From Faecalicatena contorta (lineage in GTDB: Bacteria > Bacillota > Clostridia > Lachnospirales > Lachnospiraceae), in NCBI RefSeq assembly GCF_003149105.1, contig NZ_QGDS01000001.1:139334-203333 (forward strand): DNA of 64,000 nt, read 5' to 3'. A program made the position numbers and the translations under genes. Below the pieces are notes generated by a model, which worked only from the letters and a program-made list of their open reading frames with translations, was not told where the DNA came from and did not search any database. Shown here in pieces: positions 50,594 through 58,592 of this stretch. The number at the start of each line of letters is the position of its first letter. Positions within the stretch are counted from its first letter, which is position 1.

Positions 50594-52618
50594 TTAGCCT
50601 TGCCAAGTGTCAATAATTGGTTTCCAATCCAGAGAACGTTCTTCGGCATATGTCCATACTTTCCAAAAATCTGGAGTGTCCGATTTCGGCCTGTTTTGTG
50701 AAGGGATATCTTTAATATCTACCACAGTAGGAATTGAAACGGCAGAACCTAAAATAATGGCTTTTTTGGTTGGTAAAGCGGGAAGTTCTGATAAAATATT
50801 TCCCATGTTATCTGGAACCATTCTCCTGACCATATCTTGATCTCGATCATTTACGATTCTATGAAGGATAAAAGAATTACACTGTGATAAAACTGTCGGA
50901 GATAATTCGGAAGGACGTTGTGAGGAAACAACAAGTCCCAAACCAAATTTTCTACCTTCACGCGCTATCTTCTCAAATACTTGGGTGCATAGTTTTTCTG
51001 ACGAATTATCATTATTGTCAGAATACTTTTTTATAAAGTTATGAGCCTCTTCCATAATCAATAATGTTGGAAGTTCCTTTTCATAATGCTTTCGGTATCT
51101 CTGCAATGCTTCAAAAATTAATCTTGCAATGACTGAAACCATCAAATGGACTATGTTTGAAGGTAATAGGGATAAATCAATAATACAAATTTTTGCCTTC
51201 TTTTCTTTTGATTCACCCAAAAATAAATTTACCCATTCTAATAAAGTGATTTGTGGATTGTTTCCAATGACAGGCGATAGCAAAGAATTACGAAGAATAC
51301 TCTTAATTCTTATAGTCATAAAGTCAATATATTGTGCCACTTGAGTATCATTTGCAAGTGCAGCAATATAGGGGGCAAGGTTTTCAATGGGGAATTCTAT
51401 TGGATCGTCTTCATTACATGTTAAGTTTTCGCTTACTTTTCCAAAAGTCCCAGAGATACCTATAGTGTTACTAAGAATTGTTTGAACATCTTGCGCAGGG
51501 AAAATATTGTAATACAGATTTCCGTTATATGTACCTTGATATTGTTGAATTGTAGCATCAGTATTGTCACAGAAATTTATTAAAGCTGTTTTATAATCGT
51601 TCGTTTCATCAAGCTTTTGAACTTCGAGCCTAAGCGCATCGGTTCTAGCCTTGAGTTCTTTTCCGAATTTTGTTCTTTCATTAGACAAATGAGATTGAGA
51701 AACGATTGATTCACGCAGAAAACATTCCAATTTATAAATAAAAATTTTAATACGATCTCCAGTTACAGTTTCTTTGCTGAATTTAGTACAATCTTGGTTT
51801 GCTGCTTTTAGATCTCTAAGAGCTTCACGTAATAAAGGCTTTTGTGTCTTATCACTTGCTTGAAATACACTAGCCCATTCAGAACTTGTCCACATCCATG
51901 CAGGAATCCGTAGTTGAGAAGAACTGGATTTATCCAAGTCCTTTACAGTACAATGTGTTACATCAACATTTAAATTATCAAATGAATGCTTATATTCTCC
52001 ATTAGGATCAAGAATAATAAAACGAGCATTTGGAGATTTTTGACCAGTTTTTTCACTTGATTCTATTGACCACCGTATCAATCCAGAAACTGTACAGGAC
52101 TTTCCGCTTCCTGTGTTTCCAAGCACAGCAAGATGCCTCCCAAAAAGTTCATTAACAGAAATACGAACATCCCTATTACCAGCTAATGGTGACGTTCCAA
52201 TTGTGATGGATTCTGCATCATGGTTTTCAATGATAGTATCCAGTTGTTCCGGGTCAGGAAGAAGAATAGGGTCACCCACAGTAGGTAAGGTAAATGCTCC
52301 TCGTTCAAATTCAAGGCCATTTAATGTAGCTGTGATATGACCAAGTATATTTAACGAAATAATTCGCGCCCCCCGGGGCAGATTGACCTCACTATTTACA
52401 TTTAAGTGATTATATCCTATCCACGAAATCATACCAACTAAGCACCCCGTTTCATTGGGGATAGTTAAAAAACTATTTATTCTTGGGAATAAAGATATAT
52501 TACCCTCAGTAATGGAAACATTTGTTGGTGCAGTATCCAATAAGAAACCTTTGATTTCGGAAGGAGAAACCGAGTCAACTATTCCGATGCATTTATCTGA
52601 ATAATTATTAAAGTTCAT
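50594..52618 (-). CDS. herA: HerA-type ATPase of a SIR2-HerA antiphage system
   Basis: The 674-residue protein is a DUF87/HerA-family hexameric ATPase. It has Walker A GNTGSGKS at 167-174, Walker B TLLIMEEAHNF and the sensor/arginine region SSQRPSELSPTVLSQCNSFILHRIVND. The N-terminal 120 residues look like the HAS-barrel. The start at 52618 follows GCGGAGGTGGAGA and overlaps the SIR2 gene by 11 bases. In known SIR2-HerA systems the two proteins form a large complex that degrades NAD+ on phage infection. It is AT-rich cargo. Confidence 0.92.
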   Translation of the reverse strand: MNFNNYSDKCIGIVDSVSPSEIKGFLLDTAPTNVSITEGNISLFPRINSFLTIPNETGCLVGMISWIGYNHLNVNSEVNLPRGARIISLNILGHITATLNGLEFERGAFTLPTVGDPILLPDPEQLDTIIENHDAESITIGTSPLAGNRDVRISVNELFGRHLAVLGNTGSGKSCTVSGLIRWSIESSEKTGQKSPNARFIILDPNGEYKHSFDNLNVDVTHCTVKDLDKSSSSQLRIPAWMWTSSEWASVFQASDKTQKPLLREALRDLKAANQDCTKFSKETVTGDRIKIFIYKLECFLRESIVSQSHLSNERTKFGKELKARTDALRLEVQKLDETNDYKTALINFCDNTDATIQQYQGTYNGNLYYNIFPAQDVQTILSNTIGISGTFGKVSENLTCNEDDPIEFPIENLAPYIAALANDTQVAQYIDFMTIRIKSILRNSLLSPVIGNNPQITLLEWVNLFLGESKEKKAKICIIDLSLLPSNIVHLMVSVIARLIFEALQRYRKHYEKELPTLLIMEEAHNFIKKYSDNNDNSSEKLCTQVFEKIAREGRKFGLGLVVSSQRPSELSPTVLSQCNSFILHRIVNDRDQDMVRRMVPDNMGNILSELPALPTKKAIILGSAVSIPTVVDIKDIPSQNRPKSDTPDFWKVWTYAEERSLDWKPIIDTWQG

Positions 52619-53948
52619 TCTCCACCTCCGCACTAACCTCCGCTCTGTCTAAATATCCTTTACGAGCATCAACAAGTTTACTTGCCGATTCAGTTATCGT
52701 GTCAATAGCTGCTTTCGGTAAATAAAATTGTACTAAATTTTCAATACTACCAAACTCGCTACCACAGAGTAATGTTATTTGAGCAAGATTAATTTGTCTT
52801 AAAAATCCAACAAGACGTTCGTCCATTCCATAAGAAATAATGATTAAATGCGTAGAGGGAGTACTAAGCATTTCTTTGATGATTTTATTTATATGGGTAT
52901 CACCAAATCCGTATCCATATGTTACCAATGTTGAATTTGGCCGACATATTGCACTGCTAAAATCACGAAAGAGTTCTGAATATGGATATAAGGCTGTTTC
53001 AACTGATTTCATGGAATTAGGATAAATCATTAAATGGTCACGATAAGTTTTATCTTTGGGTAATTCAACTTTTTCAGCTCCGAATCGAAGACAATCCTTA
53101 TAAATTGTATTATTTTTATTAACCCAATCTACAGAGCCATGAATTTTACTATAACGAACAACACCTTCTGCATAGCGAAATTCATTTTTGGCATCTGGTG
53201 TCCGATAATAATAATCAATTGTAGCTGGACTTTCTTGAAAACGGGGAACAATTTTTCCCCAAAAGCGATCCAAAATTTTAATACCTGAATAATCACAGGC
53301 GAGTTCTATAAAACGATCATAATTGGTTGTAAAAATATGCGTTCGTTCTCTGGTCGCAGTCCTACTACTGAAAGATGTAATAAATGACTTAAGTAAAAAT
53401 AGTGCGAATTCTGCTTTAGCTGATTGGGTAGTATCTGAAGATTCTAGTGCTGTCATAAAACTTTTTTCTGCTTCTAAAATACTATTACTAAAATCAGTAA
53501 GAACAATATCAATTTCAGCACCAAGCTTCTTTGCTGCTTCATCATTATTATCTATTTCGTAGCCATGAAGCAAGGATAAAGCGGTTCGTATCTGATCTTC
53601 AATATTATAATTACCTCTTCCCATTTGCTTTGCGGCATTTTCAGCATAAGTGTTTATTTTAGTAGAAAAGTCCTCACCAAATTCTGCCTTTGCCATAGAA
53701 GATGACTTAACATCAGCAGAAGAACAGATAGCCATCGTAAGTCCAGTCCCGATTAACATTGATAAATGTTCAGTTTGTAGTGCTGCACTAAGCCACGGTT
53801 CAATTCTCTTTCGATATTGTTCACGCGTAGACTGTAGGTCTTTTTCCCCATTGAAATTATCAAATACAGGGAATTCAATCTTACTGCTAATTTTTAAACA
53901 ATTTTGGTTTTCGAGCATCGACTGATACAATGTTTCATCAATATTCAT
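52608..53948 (-). CDS. sir2: SIR2-domain NADase of a SIR2-HerA antiphage system
   Basis: The 446-residue protein has a SIR2_2-type domain. Visible are the NAD-binding LIGTGLT (65-71), FTTNYDRFIELA (near 205), KIHGSVDW (near 273) and the C-terminal YGYGFGDTHINKII (near 346). The catalytic Asn-His pair of SIR2 NADases is present (TTNYD and IHGS). It is first of a two-gene minus-strand operon with HerA. Start site GAAGGAGAAGAACAATT. Abortive NAD+ depletion is known for this family; here it is inferred. Confidence 0.9.
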   Translation of the reverse strand: MNIDETLYQSMLENQNCLKISSKIEFPVFDNFNGEKDLQSTREQYRKRIEPWLSAALQTEHLSMLIGTGLTMAICSSADVKSSSMAKAEFGEDFSTKINTYAENAAKQMGRGNYNIEDQIRTALSLLHGYEIDNNDEAAKKLGAEIDIVLTDFSNSILEAEKSFMTALESSDTTQSAKAEFALFLLKSFITSFSSRTATRERTHIFTTNYDRFIELACDYSGIKILDRFWGKIVPRFQESPATIDYYYRTPDAKNEFRYAEGVVRYSKIHGSVDWVNKNNTIYKDCLRFGAEKVELPKDKTYRDHLMIYPNSMKSVETALYPYSELFRDFSSAICRPNSTLVTYGYGFGDTHINKIIKEMLSTPSTHLIIISYGMDERLVGFLRQINLAQITLLCGSEFGSIENLVQFYLPKAAIDTITESASKLVDARKGYLDRAEVSAEVENEL

Positions 53949-54076
53949 AATTGTTCTTCTCCTTCGCCTTTATCCATCCTTTTCGTCGCAAAAGCAGCAA
54001 TATGTACTAAATTTTCAAAAGTGGTAAAATTTATTTATATTCTATTATACAGCATTTTCCATACGTATACAAGCTG

Positions 54077-54101
54077 ACTTCGAGCCAACTTGTCCCGAAG
54101 T
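54077..54101. repeat. 25-bp palindrome, copy 14 of 16
   Basis: Follows the 5' end of the SIR2-HerA island. Two deviations (A at position 7, T at position 17). Confidence 0.9.
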
Positions 54102-54133
54102 CCCGGGACAAGATCGGTGTGGCCTCGACAACA

Positions 54134-54162
54134 TTGTTACTCTCTGCACGAAATGGTAAAAT
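54134..54162 (+). promoter_or_regulatory. Promoter of the CD1845-relaxase genes
   Basis: TTGTTA at 54,134-54,139 and TAAAAT at 54,157-54,162 with a 17-base spacer, about 50 bases before the CD1845 start. It could replace promoter activity interrupted by the SIR2-HerA island. Confidence 0.6.
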
Positions 54163-54209
54163 ATAGGTAGGATACAACAATAAGGCCGCTCAATGAAAGG
54201 AGAATTTTT

Positions 54210-54509
54210 ATGAAGTTTATTAAGCTGATATTTAAGATTATCGCCGCGCCGTTTGTGGTTCTGCTGACGATAGCAACACCCATGATTGAATTTATTTTCT
54301 GCTATGCCGCCGCTTTCTTACAGGTAGTTTCCGGGATAGGTGTTCTTATCAGCATTGCCCTGCTGATAAGCGGCGAAAAGCTGGGATTCGGCGTGTTCCT
54401 GTTCCTGTCGTTTTTGATTTCTCCTCTTGGGATTCCCGCCATTGCGGAACACCTGATTGACGGACTGCACAGCCTGAACAACTCGCTTCGCTTTTTCATT
54501 GTAAACTAA
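54210..54509 (+). CDS. CD1845 family small membrane protein
   Basis: The 99-residue protein has two to three hydrophobic segments and the CD1845 pattern MKFIKLIFKIIAAPFVVLLTIATPMIEFIFCYAAAFL. It is a usual neighbour of the relaxase in Tn1549-like elements. Function is unknown. Start site GAAAGGAGAATTTTT. Palindrome copy 15 follows, 26 bases after the stop. Confidence 0.8.
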   Translation: MKFIKLIFKIIAAPFVVLLTIATPMIEFIFCYAAAFLQVVSGIGVLISIALLISGEKLGFGVFLFLSFLISPLGIPAIAEHLIDGLHSLNNSLRFFIVN

Positions 54510-54535
54510 CATCAGAATAACAGAGCTGCCGGGCT

Positions 54536-54560
54536 ACTTCGGGCCAACTTGGCCCGAAGT
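54536..54560. repeat. 25-bp palindrome, copy 15 of 16
   Basis: Exact consensus; ends 23 bases before the relaxase start. Confidence 0.97.
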
Positions 54561-54583
54561 TGTTTTTTCGAGGAAAGGAGGAA

Positions 54584-55990
54584 ATGCACATAGCAACCAC
54601 CCGCCTTATGACCCGTCATGCAGGAAGCGGCATGACCATTATGGAAACCTTAAAGGACGGTTTTGATTACGGGAAAAATCCAGACAAGACCCGCAACGGC
54701 GATTTAATTCTTGCCTATGAATGTGACCCCGACACGGCTGACGCAGAATTTTTACTCTCAAAAGCAAAGTACAAAGCTATCACAGGGCGGGAACAAAAAC
54801 GGGAAAATGATGTGCTATATTATCAAATCCGGCAGGCGTTCCTGCCCGGTGAAACAGACCCGGAAACCGCCCTCAAAATCAGTTATGACCTTGCCATGCG
54901 CTGGACAAAAGGACGACACGCCTTTTTCGTGGTTTCCCACGCTGACCGTCCCCACCCTCATTGTCATATTTACTACAATTCCACCTCGCTGGACTGCACC
55001 CGGAAATTCCGGGATTTTATCGGTTCGGCCCGTGCGGTGCGGCGGCTCTCCGACCGTATATGTTTTGAAAATAGGCTATCTGTTATTACCAATCCGAAAC
55101 GCCACAGCAAGGGAAAATTCAAGCATTACGGGGAATGGCTCGGCGGTCATAAGCCGCCCACCTTTCAAGAGAAATTAAAGGCGCAGATTGATATTTGCCT
55201 TGCAACGAAGCCGCCGGATATGGATACCTTTTTACAAGCAATGGTGGCGGCTGGCTATGAAATCAAGCAGGGGCGCGGCGGCACAATCAGCTTCCGGGCA
55301 GAGGGGCAGGAACGCTTTACCCGGCTTCGAGCTTCTACGCTTGGTAAGGGCTACGGGCAGGAGGATATACAAGCGGCGATTGAGGGCAGAACCGCCCAGC
55401 AGGAACGGCGCAAGGTCAATCTGATTGTAGATATTCAATCCCGTATGAAAGCCGGAAAAGGCCCTGCCTATGAACGCTGGGCAAAGGTATTCAACCTAAA
55501 ACAGATGGCGGCAGCCTTACAGTATTTGCAGGAAAACGGCCTGATGGAATATGCAGATTTAGAGCAAAAGGCCGCAGAGCTTACCGACCACTTTCATGTG
55601 CTTTCGGATAGCATAAAATCCACCGAAGCCGCTATGCGTGTCAATGCGGAGCTAAAGGCGGCAGTGGTGGATTACGCTAAAACCCGGTCTGTGTTTGAGG
55701 GGTATAAGGCGGCGAAGTACAACAAGAAATATCTTGCCGAGCATGAAGCCGATATTGCTACCTACCGGGCGGCGCAGGACACATTCCGGCGGTTGCTGTC
55801 CGGGGCAAAGCTCCCCAAAATGGATACGCTCAAAGCAGAGTTTCAGCGGTTATCGGCCGACAAGAAAAAGACTTATCGAGAGTATCGGGAAACTAAAAAG
55901 GCCATGCAGGAAATTGTGACGGTGAAAAGTAATATAGACCACCTGCTCGGCCTGACGGACGCGCAGAAAAATAAGGAAAGGGAGCGATAG
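54584..55990 (+). CDS. mobA: MOB_P-type relaxase (MobA/VirD2 family)
   Basis: The 468-residue protein nicks oriT and pilots the strand into the recipient. It has the relaxase domain (PF03432 type, about 1-230) with the three-histidine motif SHADRPHPHCHIYYNS near 119-134 and Tyr candidates near the N-terminus (FDYGKNPDKT). A long helical region follows (about 270-468). The ATG at 54584 follows GAAAGGAGGAA; an upstream start at 54560 overlaps the palindrome. The primase or TOPRIM domains of longer relatives are absent. Confidence 0.92.
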   Translation: MHIATTRLMTRHAGSGMTIMETLKDGFDYGKNPDKTRNGDLILAYECDPDTADAEFLLSKAKYKAITGREQKRENDVLYYQIRQAFLPGETDPETALKISYDLAMRWTKGRHAFFVVSHADRPHPHCHIYYNSTSLDCTRKFRDFIGSARAVRRLSDRICFENRLSVITNPKRHSKGKFKHYGEWLGGHKPPTFQEKLKAQIDICLATKPPDMDTFLQAMVAAGYEIKQGRGGTISFRAEGQERFTRLRASTLGKGYGQEDIQAAIEGRTAQQERRKVNLIVDIQSRMKAGKGPAYERWAKVFNLKQMAAALQYLQENGLMEYADLEQKAAELTDHFHVLSDSIKSTEAAMRVNAELKAAVVDYAKTRSVFEGYKAAKYNKKYLAEHEADIATYRAAQDTFRRLLSGAKLPKMDTLKAEFQRLSADKKKTYREYRETKKAMQEIVTVKSNIDHLLGLTDAQKNKERER

Positions 55991-56022
55991 CGACATGACG
56001 CAACATAAGGTGCGAAGCGCCG

Positions 56023-56047
56023 ACTTCGGGCCAACTTGGCCCGAAGT
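56023..56047. repeat. 25-bp palindrome, copy 16 of 16
   Basis: Exact consensus, 32 bases after the relaxase stop; the last copy in the window. Confidence 0.97.
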
Positions 56048-56057
56048 GGCAGGGTTT

Positions 56058-56150
56058 GGGGCGGCTTGCCCCAACAAGCAATTTTTAAGATTTGACCGCA
56101 GGGAAAAATCTTAAAAATGTGCAAGTGTCAATACACTTGCCCTGCTTGCG
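56058..56150 (+). other. Candidate origin of transfer (oriT)
   Basis: Three hairpins follow each other after the relaxase gene: GGGGC/GCCCC (56,058-56,072), a perfect 13-bp arm pair ATTTTTAAGATTT / AAATCTTAAAAAT (56,081-56,118), and GCAAGTGT-CAAT-ACACTTGC (56,121-56,140). The last is followed by CCTGCTTGCGGG, which resembles the CCTG-containing nic core of MOB_P (RP4-like) origins. An inverted repeat next to the nic site is the usual layout. No experimental match is known to me. Confidence 0.4.
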
Positions 56151-56195
56151 GGTTAGCGTAAGCCCCAAAAATGGCACAAAAATTGTGGTTTGCTT

Positions 56196-56525
56196 TTAAT
56201 ATCCTTCCGCCCCAAAATTCCGATTACCAAATTTGTATTTTAAATTTGCATGTCTATCGAAAATCATTATCGCACTTTTTCCTTTGAGATATCCCATGAT
56301 TTGCGATATACTGTATTTTGGTGGAATTGAGAGAAGCAAATGAATATGGTCGGGCATTATATGTCCTTCTATGATCGCAATTCCCTTCCTTTTGCATAAA
56401 TCTCTTATGATTTGCCGTATGTCGTCCCTCAATTGATAATAGATTATCTTTCGCTGATACTTCGGCGTGAATACGTGGTCATTATGTCTGTCTGTGTGCG
56501 GTGATGATGGTGAAACTGTAAGCAT
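56196..56525 (-). pseudogene. tnpA: IS200/IS605-family Y1 transposase remnant
   Basis: The open frame of up to 109 residues carries the core of IS200-type TnpA, including VFTPKYQRKIIY, the HUH-type motif GHIMPDHIHLLLSIPPKYS and YLKGKSAIMIFDRHANLKYKFGNRNF. It stops right after GAEGY, before the catalytic tyrosine region that normally follows (YYV-TVG). The N-terminal 20 residues do not match the family either. Both ends are therefore lost and the enzyme cannot be active. It lies directly right of the candidate oriT. Confidence 0.85.
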
Positions 56526-56640
56526 TTACGGTAATTTCGCTGCCGAGATGTACTATGATACGACTCCAGAGGCAAGATATATGGAGCTATGGTTGCCATT
56601 AAGTTCATTGCAAAGTATAATGCAAATATGGATAAAAACA
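56500..56640 (+). pseudogene. Degenerate fragment, possible GyrI-like ligand-binding domain
   Basis: One frame reads GETVSIYGNFAAEMYYDTTP and continues ARYMELWLP. The frame then shifts; the next frame continues IKFIAKYNANMDKNNGIQK and ends. The ELW(L/I)P(I) ending resembles effector-binding domains of AraC/GyrI-like proteins. No start is present. The identification is tentative. Confidence 0.35.
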
Positions 56641-56665
56641 ATGGAATACAAAAATAATCTACTCC

Positions 56666-56795
56666 GGTTTTTTGCCTATTGGTATGGCGATTTTTGGGCC
56701 TTTAGCAGATGTTGTCCCATTTCGTTGGGTTATGGTTTGGTTCAGGCGTTGCGTTAATTATTATTGCTACAGTTACACACTGCAATCTCATTTAG
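56666..56795 (+). pseudogene. 3' remnant of an MFS efflux transporter
   Basis: In frame from 56,666 one reads GFLPIGMAIFGPLADVVPFR then WVMVW; after a one-base insertion near 56,734 the frame goes on SGVALIIIATVTHCNLI and stops at 56,795. This is the last part of a macrolide-efflux-like MFS protein. The rest of the gene is missing. Confidence 0.7.
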
Positions 56796-56870
56796 CAAAT
56801 AAATAGATGTATCATGGAAAAATGCGAATGGATATTACTCGCTATTTATATAATTTGGAGGGTTATAAAG

Positions 56871-57455
56871 TTGAATAAAATAACAAAAAAGAATGTCATT
56901 CCCATACTAAGCGTTACAGTGGTTGGTGTTTTATTAGGTCTTTTTTCGGCCTATATAGACAATAGGCATATCCATATCAATTTCTTCTTAGGTCAAATAA
57001 ATGTAAATGCGATTCTTTCAAATTTTGGTATATGGATCCTTATTGCATTATTTATTTCATTAAAAAGCGAAAAATCTATTTCAGCTGCAATTAGAGTTTT
57101 GTTTTTTTTCTTAAGTCTAAATATTACATTTCATATATACCATTTATTGATTCATGTTAATGTTAATAGCTATATGTTAATTTGGTATACAATTACCGCA
57201 ATATCGCCGTTTTTGGCCGTTTTATGTCATAAAATAAAGCAAGATAATATCTTAGCGGTATTACTATCAGCAGGTGTTATTTCGGTAATGCTTTTGCAAA
57301 TTATGTCCAGTAATCATGATGATATGTATTGTGAGATAATATTTTTAATTTGTGCTATAATTCTTATGCATAAAAAATTGATTACAACATTAATATCACT
57401 GTGTATAGGACCTGCTATTGCCTTTTTTCTGTATCAAATGCCTTTCTTTTCCTGA
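56871..57455 (+). CDS. Hypothetical integral membrane protein
   Basis: The 194-residue protein (from the TTG at 56871, eight bases after GGAGGG) has six to seven hydrophobic segments with a short basic N-terminus MNKITKKN. No family is recognised. It is very AT-rich, like the rest of the accessory zone. An ATG at 56814 in the same frame lacks a ribosome binding site. It stands alone; about 220 bases further on there is a terminator. Confidence 0.6.
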   Translation: MNKITKKNVIPILSVTVVGVLLGLFSAYIDNRHIHINFFLGQINVNAILSNFGIWILIALFISLKSEKSISAAIRVLFFFLSLNITFHIYHLLIHVNVNSYMLIWYTITAISPFLAVLCHKIKQDNILAVLLSAGVISVMLLQIMSSNHDDMYCEIIFLICAIILMHKKLITTLISLCIGPAIAFFLYQMPFFS

Positions 57456-57853
57456 ATGAGATGGTTTTTGAGTAAAAAGTCTGAAAATATGAAGGATTAA
57501 TAGATGTTTACGACTTTTGCGAAGGATTTTGGATTGAAGTATATTTTGATATAATAATGACGCTTTCCAAAGGAAAATGTCCTTATCTAATACAATGGAA
57601 TATTGATATGTGTTTGCGAGGGAACTGAACAAGTTGAAAAAGGTAAGACCTGACCTCTAGACCTGTGGCTAATACCGGCGTAAGAAAGCAATTTCTTACG
57701 CCATCTTTGCGTCTGAAAGAGCTTCCGAATTAATTGAAGTCTCTCATTTACACCCCTTGATAGATTACATAGATAGAGTTATCAAATGACAAATTGAATT
57801 GCCATACAGAAAAATAGACTTGCTCTGCGATTTTATTAGCCCTTAATAAAAAA
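57456..57853. other. Gap without recognised gene
   Basis: This stretch of about 400 bases is AT-rich. It holds a 16-codon mini-frame near 57,504 with no support and a terminator hairpin near 57,675. Nothing else could be identified. Confidence 0.5.
57674..57707 (+). terminator. Intrinsic terminator
   Basis: Stem GGCGTAAGAAA / TTTCTTACGCC with loop GCAA, followed by ATCTTTG. Confidence 0.75.
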
Positions 57854-58450
57854 TCAACTTGACAATAATACAATGACAGTTTTGGTTACTTGGTCTTTAA
57901 AAATATTGAAGTCTAAGCCGTTGTGTGAAAATGCAGATTTTTCCTGTCTAAGAGCATCAATTAAAATGCAGCAAGTGTAAACTTTTTCAAATAAGTCATC
58001 TTGCGTTATGCCATTTTTATTTAATAGCTCTTTAATTTTTAAAAAATATTCATTTTCAAAATTGGAAAAATGACGATTGATATCAGTATCTTCTGATATC
58101 ATCATTCTTAACTGAGCCAGAGCGTGACTGGTATCGGCATATAAGTCAATATAATAACAGATCCAATTTTCAACAAAACTAGCTAGTGAAAAAGGTTGTT
58201 GCAAACTTAATTTTTCAAGTAAATGGCCTGAAATATTTTCAAGATAATCGTGAAAAGCAGCAATGTATATTTGTTTCTTATCTTTAAAGTAACTATATAG
58301 CGCTCCTGTTGAGATACCAGCACGTTTGGCAATCTCAATTGTATTGGTTTTATAATATCCTTTTTCGCAAAAAAGGGCAAACCCGGCATCTAGTATTTTT
58401 TTCTTTGTTTCAATAGAACGTTTTTGAATGGGTTCTCTTACATCATTCAT
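57854..58450 (-). CDS. TetR family transcriptional regulator
   Basis: The 198-residue protein has an N-terminal TetR helix-turn-helix (about 10-60: ILDAGFALFCEKGYYKTNTIEIAKRAGISTGALYSYFKDKKQIY) and a ligand-binding helical C-terminus. It is divergent from a nitroreductase gene. The spacer has two similar dyads that surround the nitroreductase promoter, so it most likely represses that gene, perhaps with a quinone or nitro compound as inducer. Ribosome binding site AAAGAGGTGATATT. Confidence 0.9.
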   Translation of the reverse strand: MNDVREPIQKRSIETKKKILDAGFALFCEKGYYKTNTIEIAKRAGISTGALYSYFKDKKQIYIAAFHDYLENISGHLLEKLSLQQPFSLASFVENWICYYIDLYADTSHALAQLRMMISEDTDINRHFSNFENEYFLKIKELLNKNGITQDDLFEKVYTCCILIDALRQEKSAFSHNGLDFNIFKDQVTKTVIVLLSS

Positions 58451-58502
58451 AATATCACCTCTTTTTTATTATACTTGGAACTTTAAATCAGGTCAATGAA
58501 AT

Positions 58503-58520
58503 GTGAATCATTATTCGCAT
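58503..58520. promoter_or_regulatory. TetR operator candidate O1
   Basis: GTGAATCATTATTCGCAT, a dyad with GAAT/ATTC half sites, just upstream of the -35 box of the nitroreductase promoter. Confidence 0.6.
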
Positions 58521-58524
58521 TTTG

Positions 58525-58553
58525 TTGACATCTATCAATGCGGGTACTATAAT
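58525..58553 (+). promoter_or_regulatory. Consensus sigma-A promoter of the nitroreductase gene
   Basis: Perfect TTGACA (58,525-58,530) and TATAAT (58,548-58,553) with a 17-base spacer. Confidence 0.92.
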
Positions 58554-58559
58554 AATAAT

Positions 58560-58577
58560 GTGAATAATCATTCGTAT
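58560..58577. promoter_or_regulatory. TetR operator candidate O2
   Basis: GTGAATAATCATTCGTAT, closely similar to O1, located just after the -10 box, over the expected start point of transcription. Confidence 0.62.
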
Positions 58578-58592
58578 ATAGGAGGAAGAATA

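Noticed and set aside
33536..56047. Palindromes as rho-independent terminators
   Set aside because: No T-run follows; they are followed by GAAAGGAGG and the next gene start, which would defeat the operon.
33536..56047. Palindrome series as a CRISPR array
   Set aside because: Spacing is irregular (from under 0.3 kb to several kb), with genes between copies and no cas genes.
56196..56525. IS200-type protein as an active mobiliser (RAYT) of the palindromes
   Set aside because: It lacks the catalytic tyrosine region and a proper N-terminus. An earlier intact copy could have acted, but the sequence does not show this.
57504..57554. 16-codon mini-frame in the 57.5 kb gap
   Set aside because: Too short, no ribosome binding site and no recognisable similarity.
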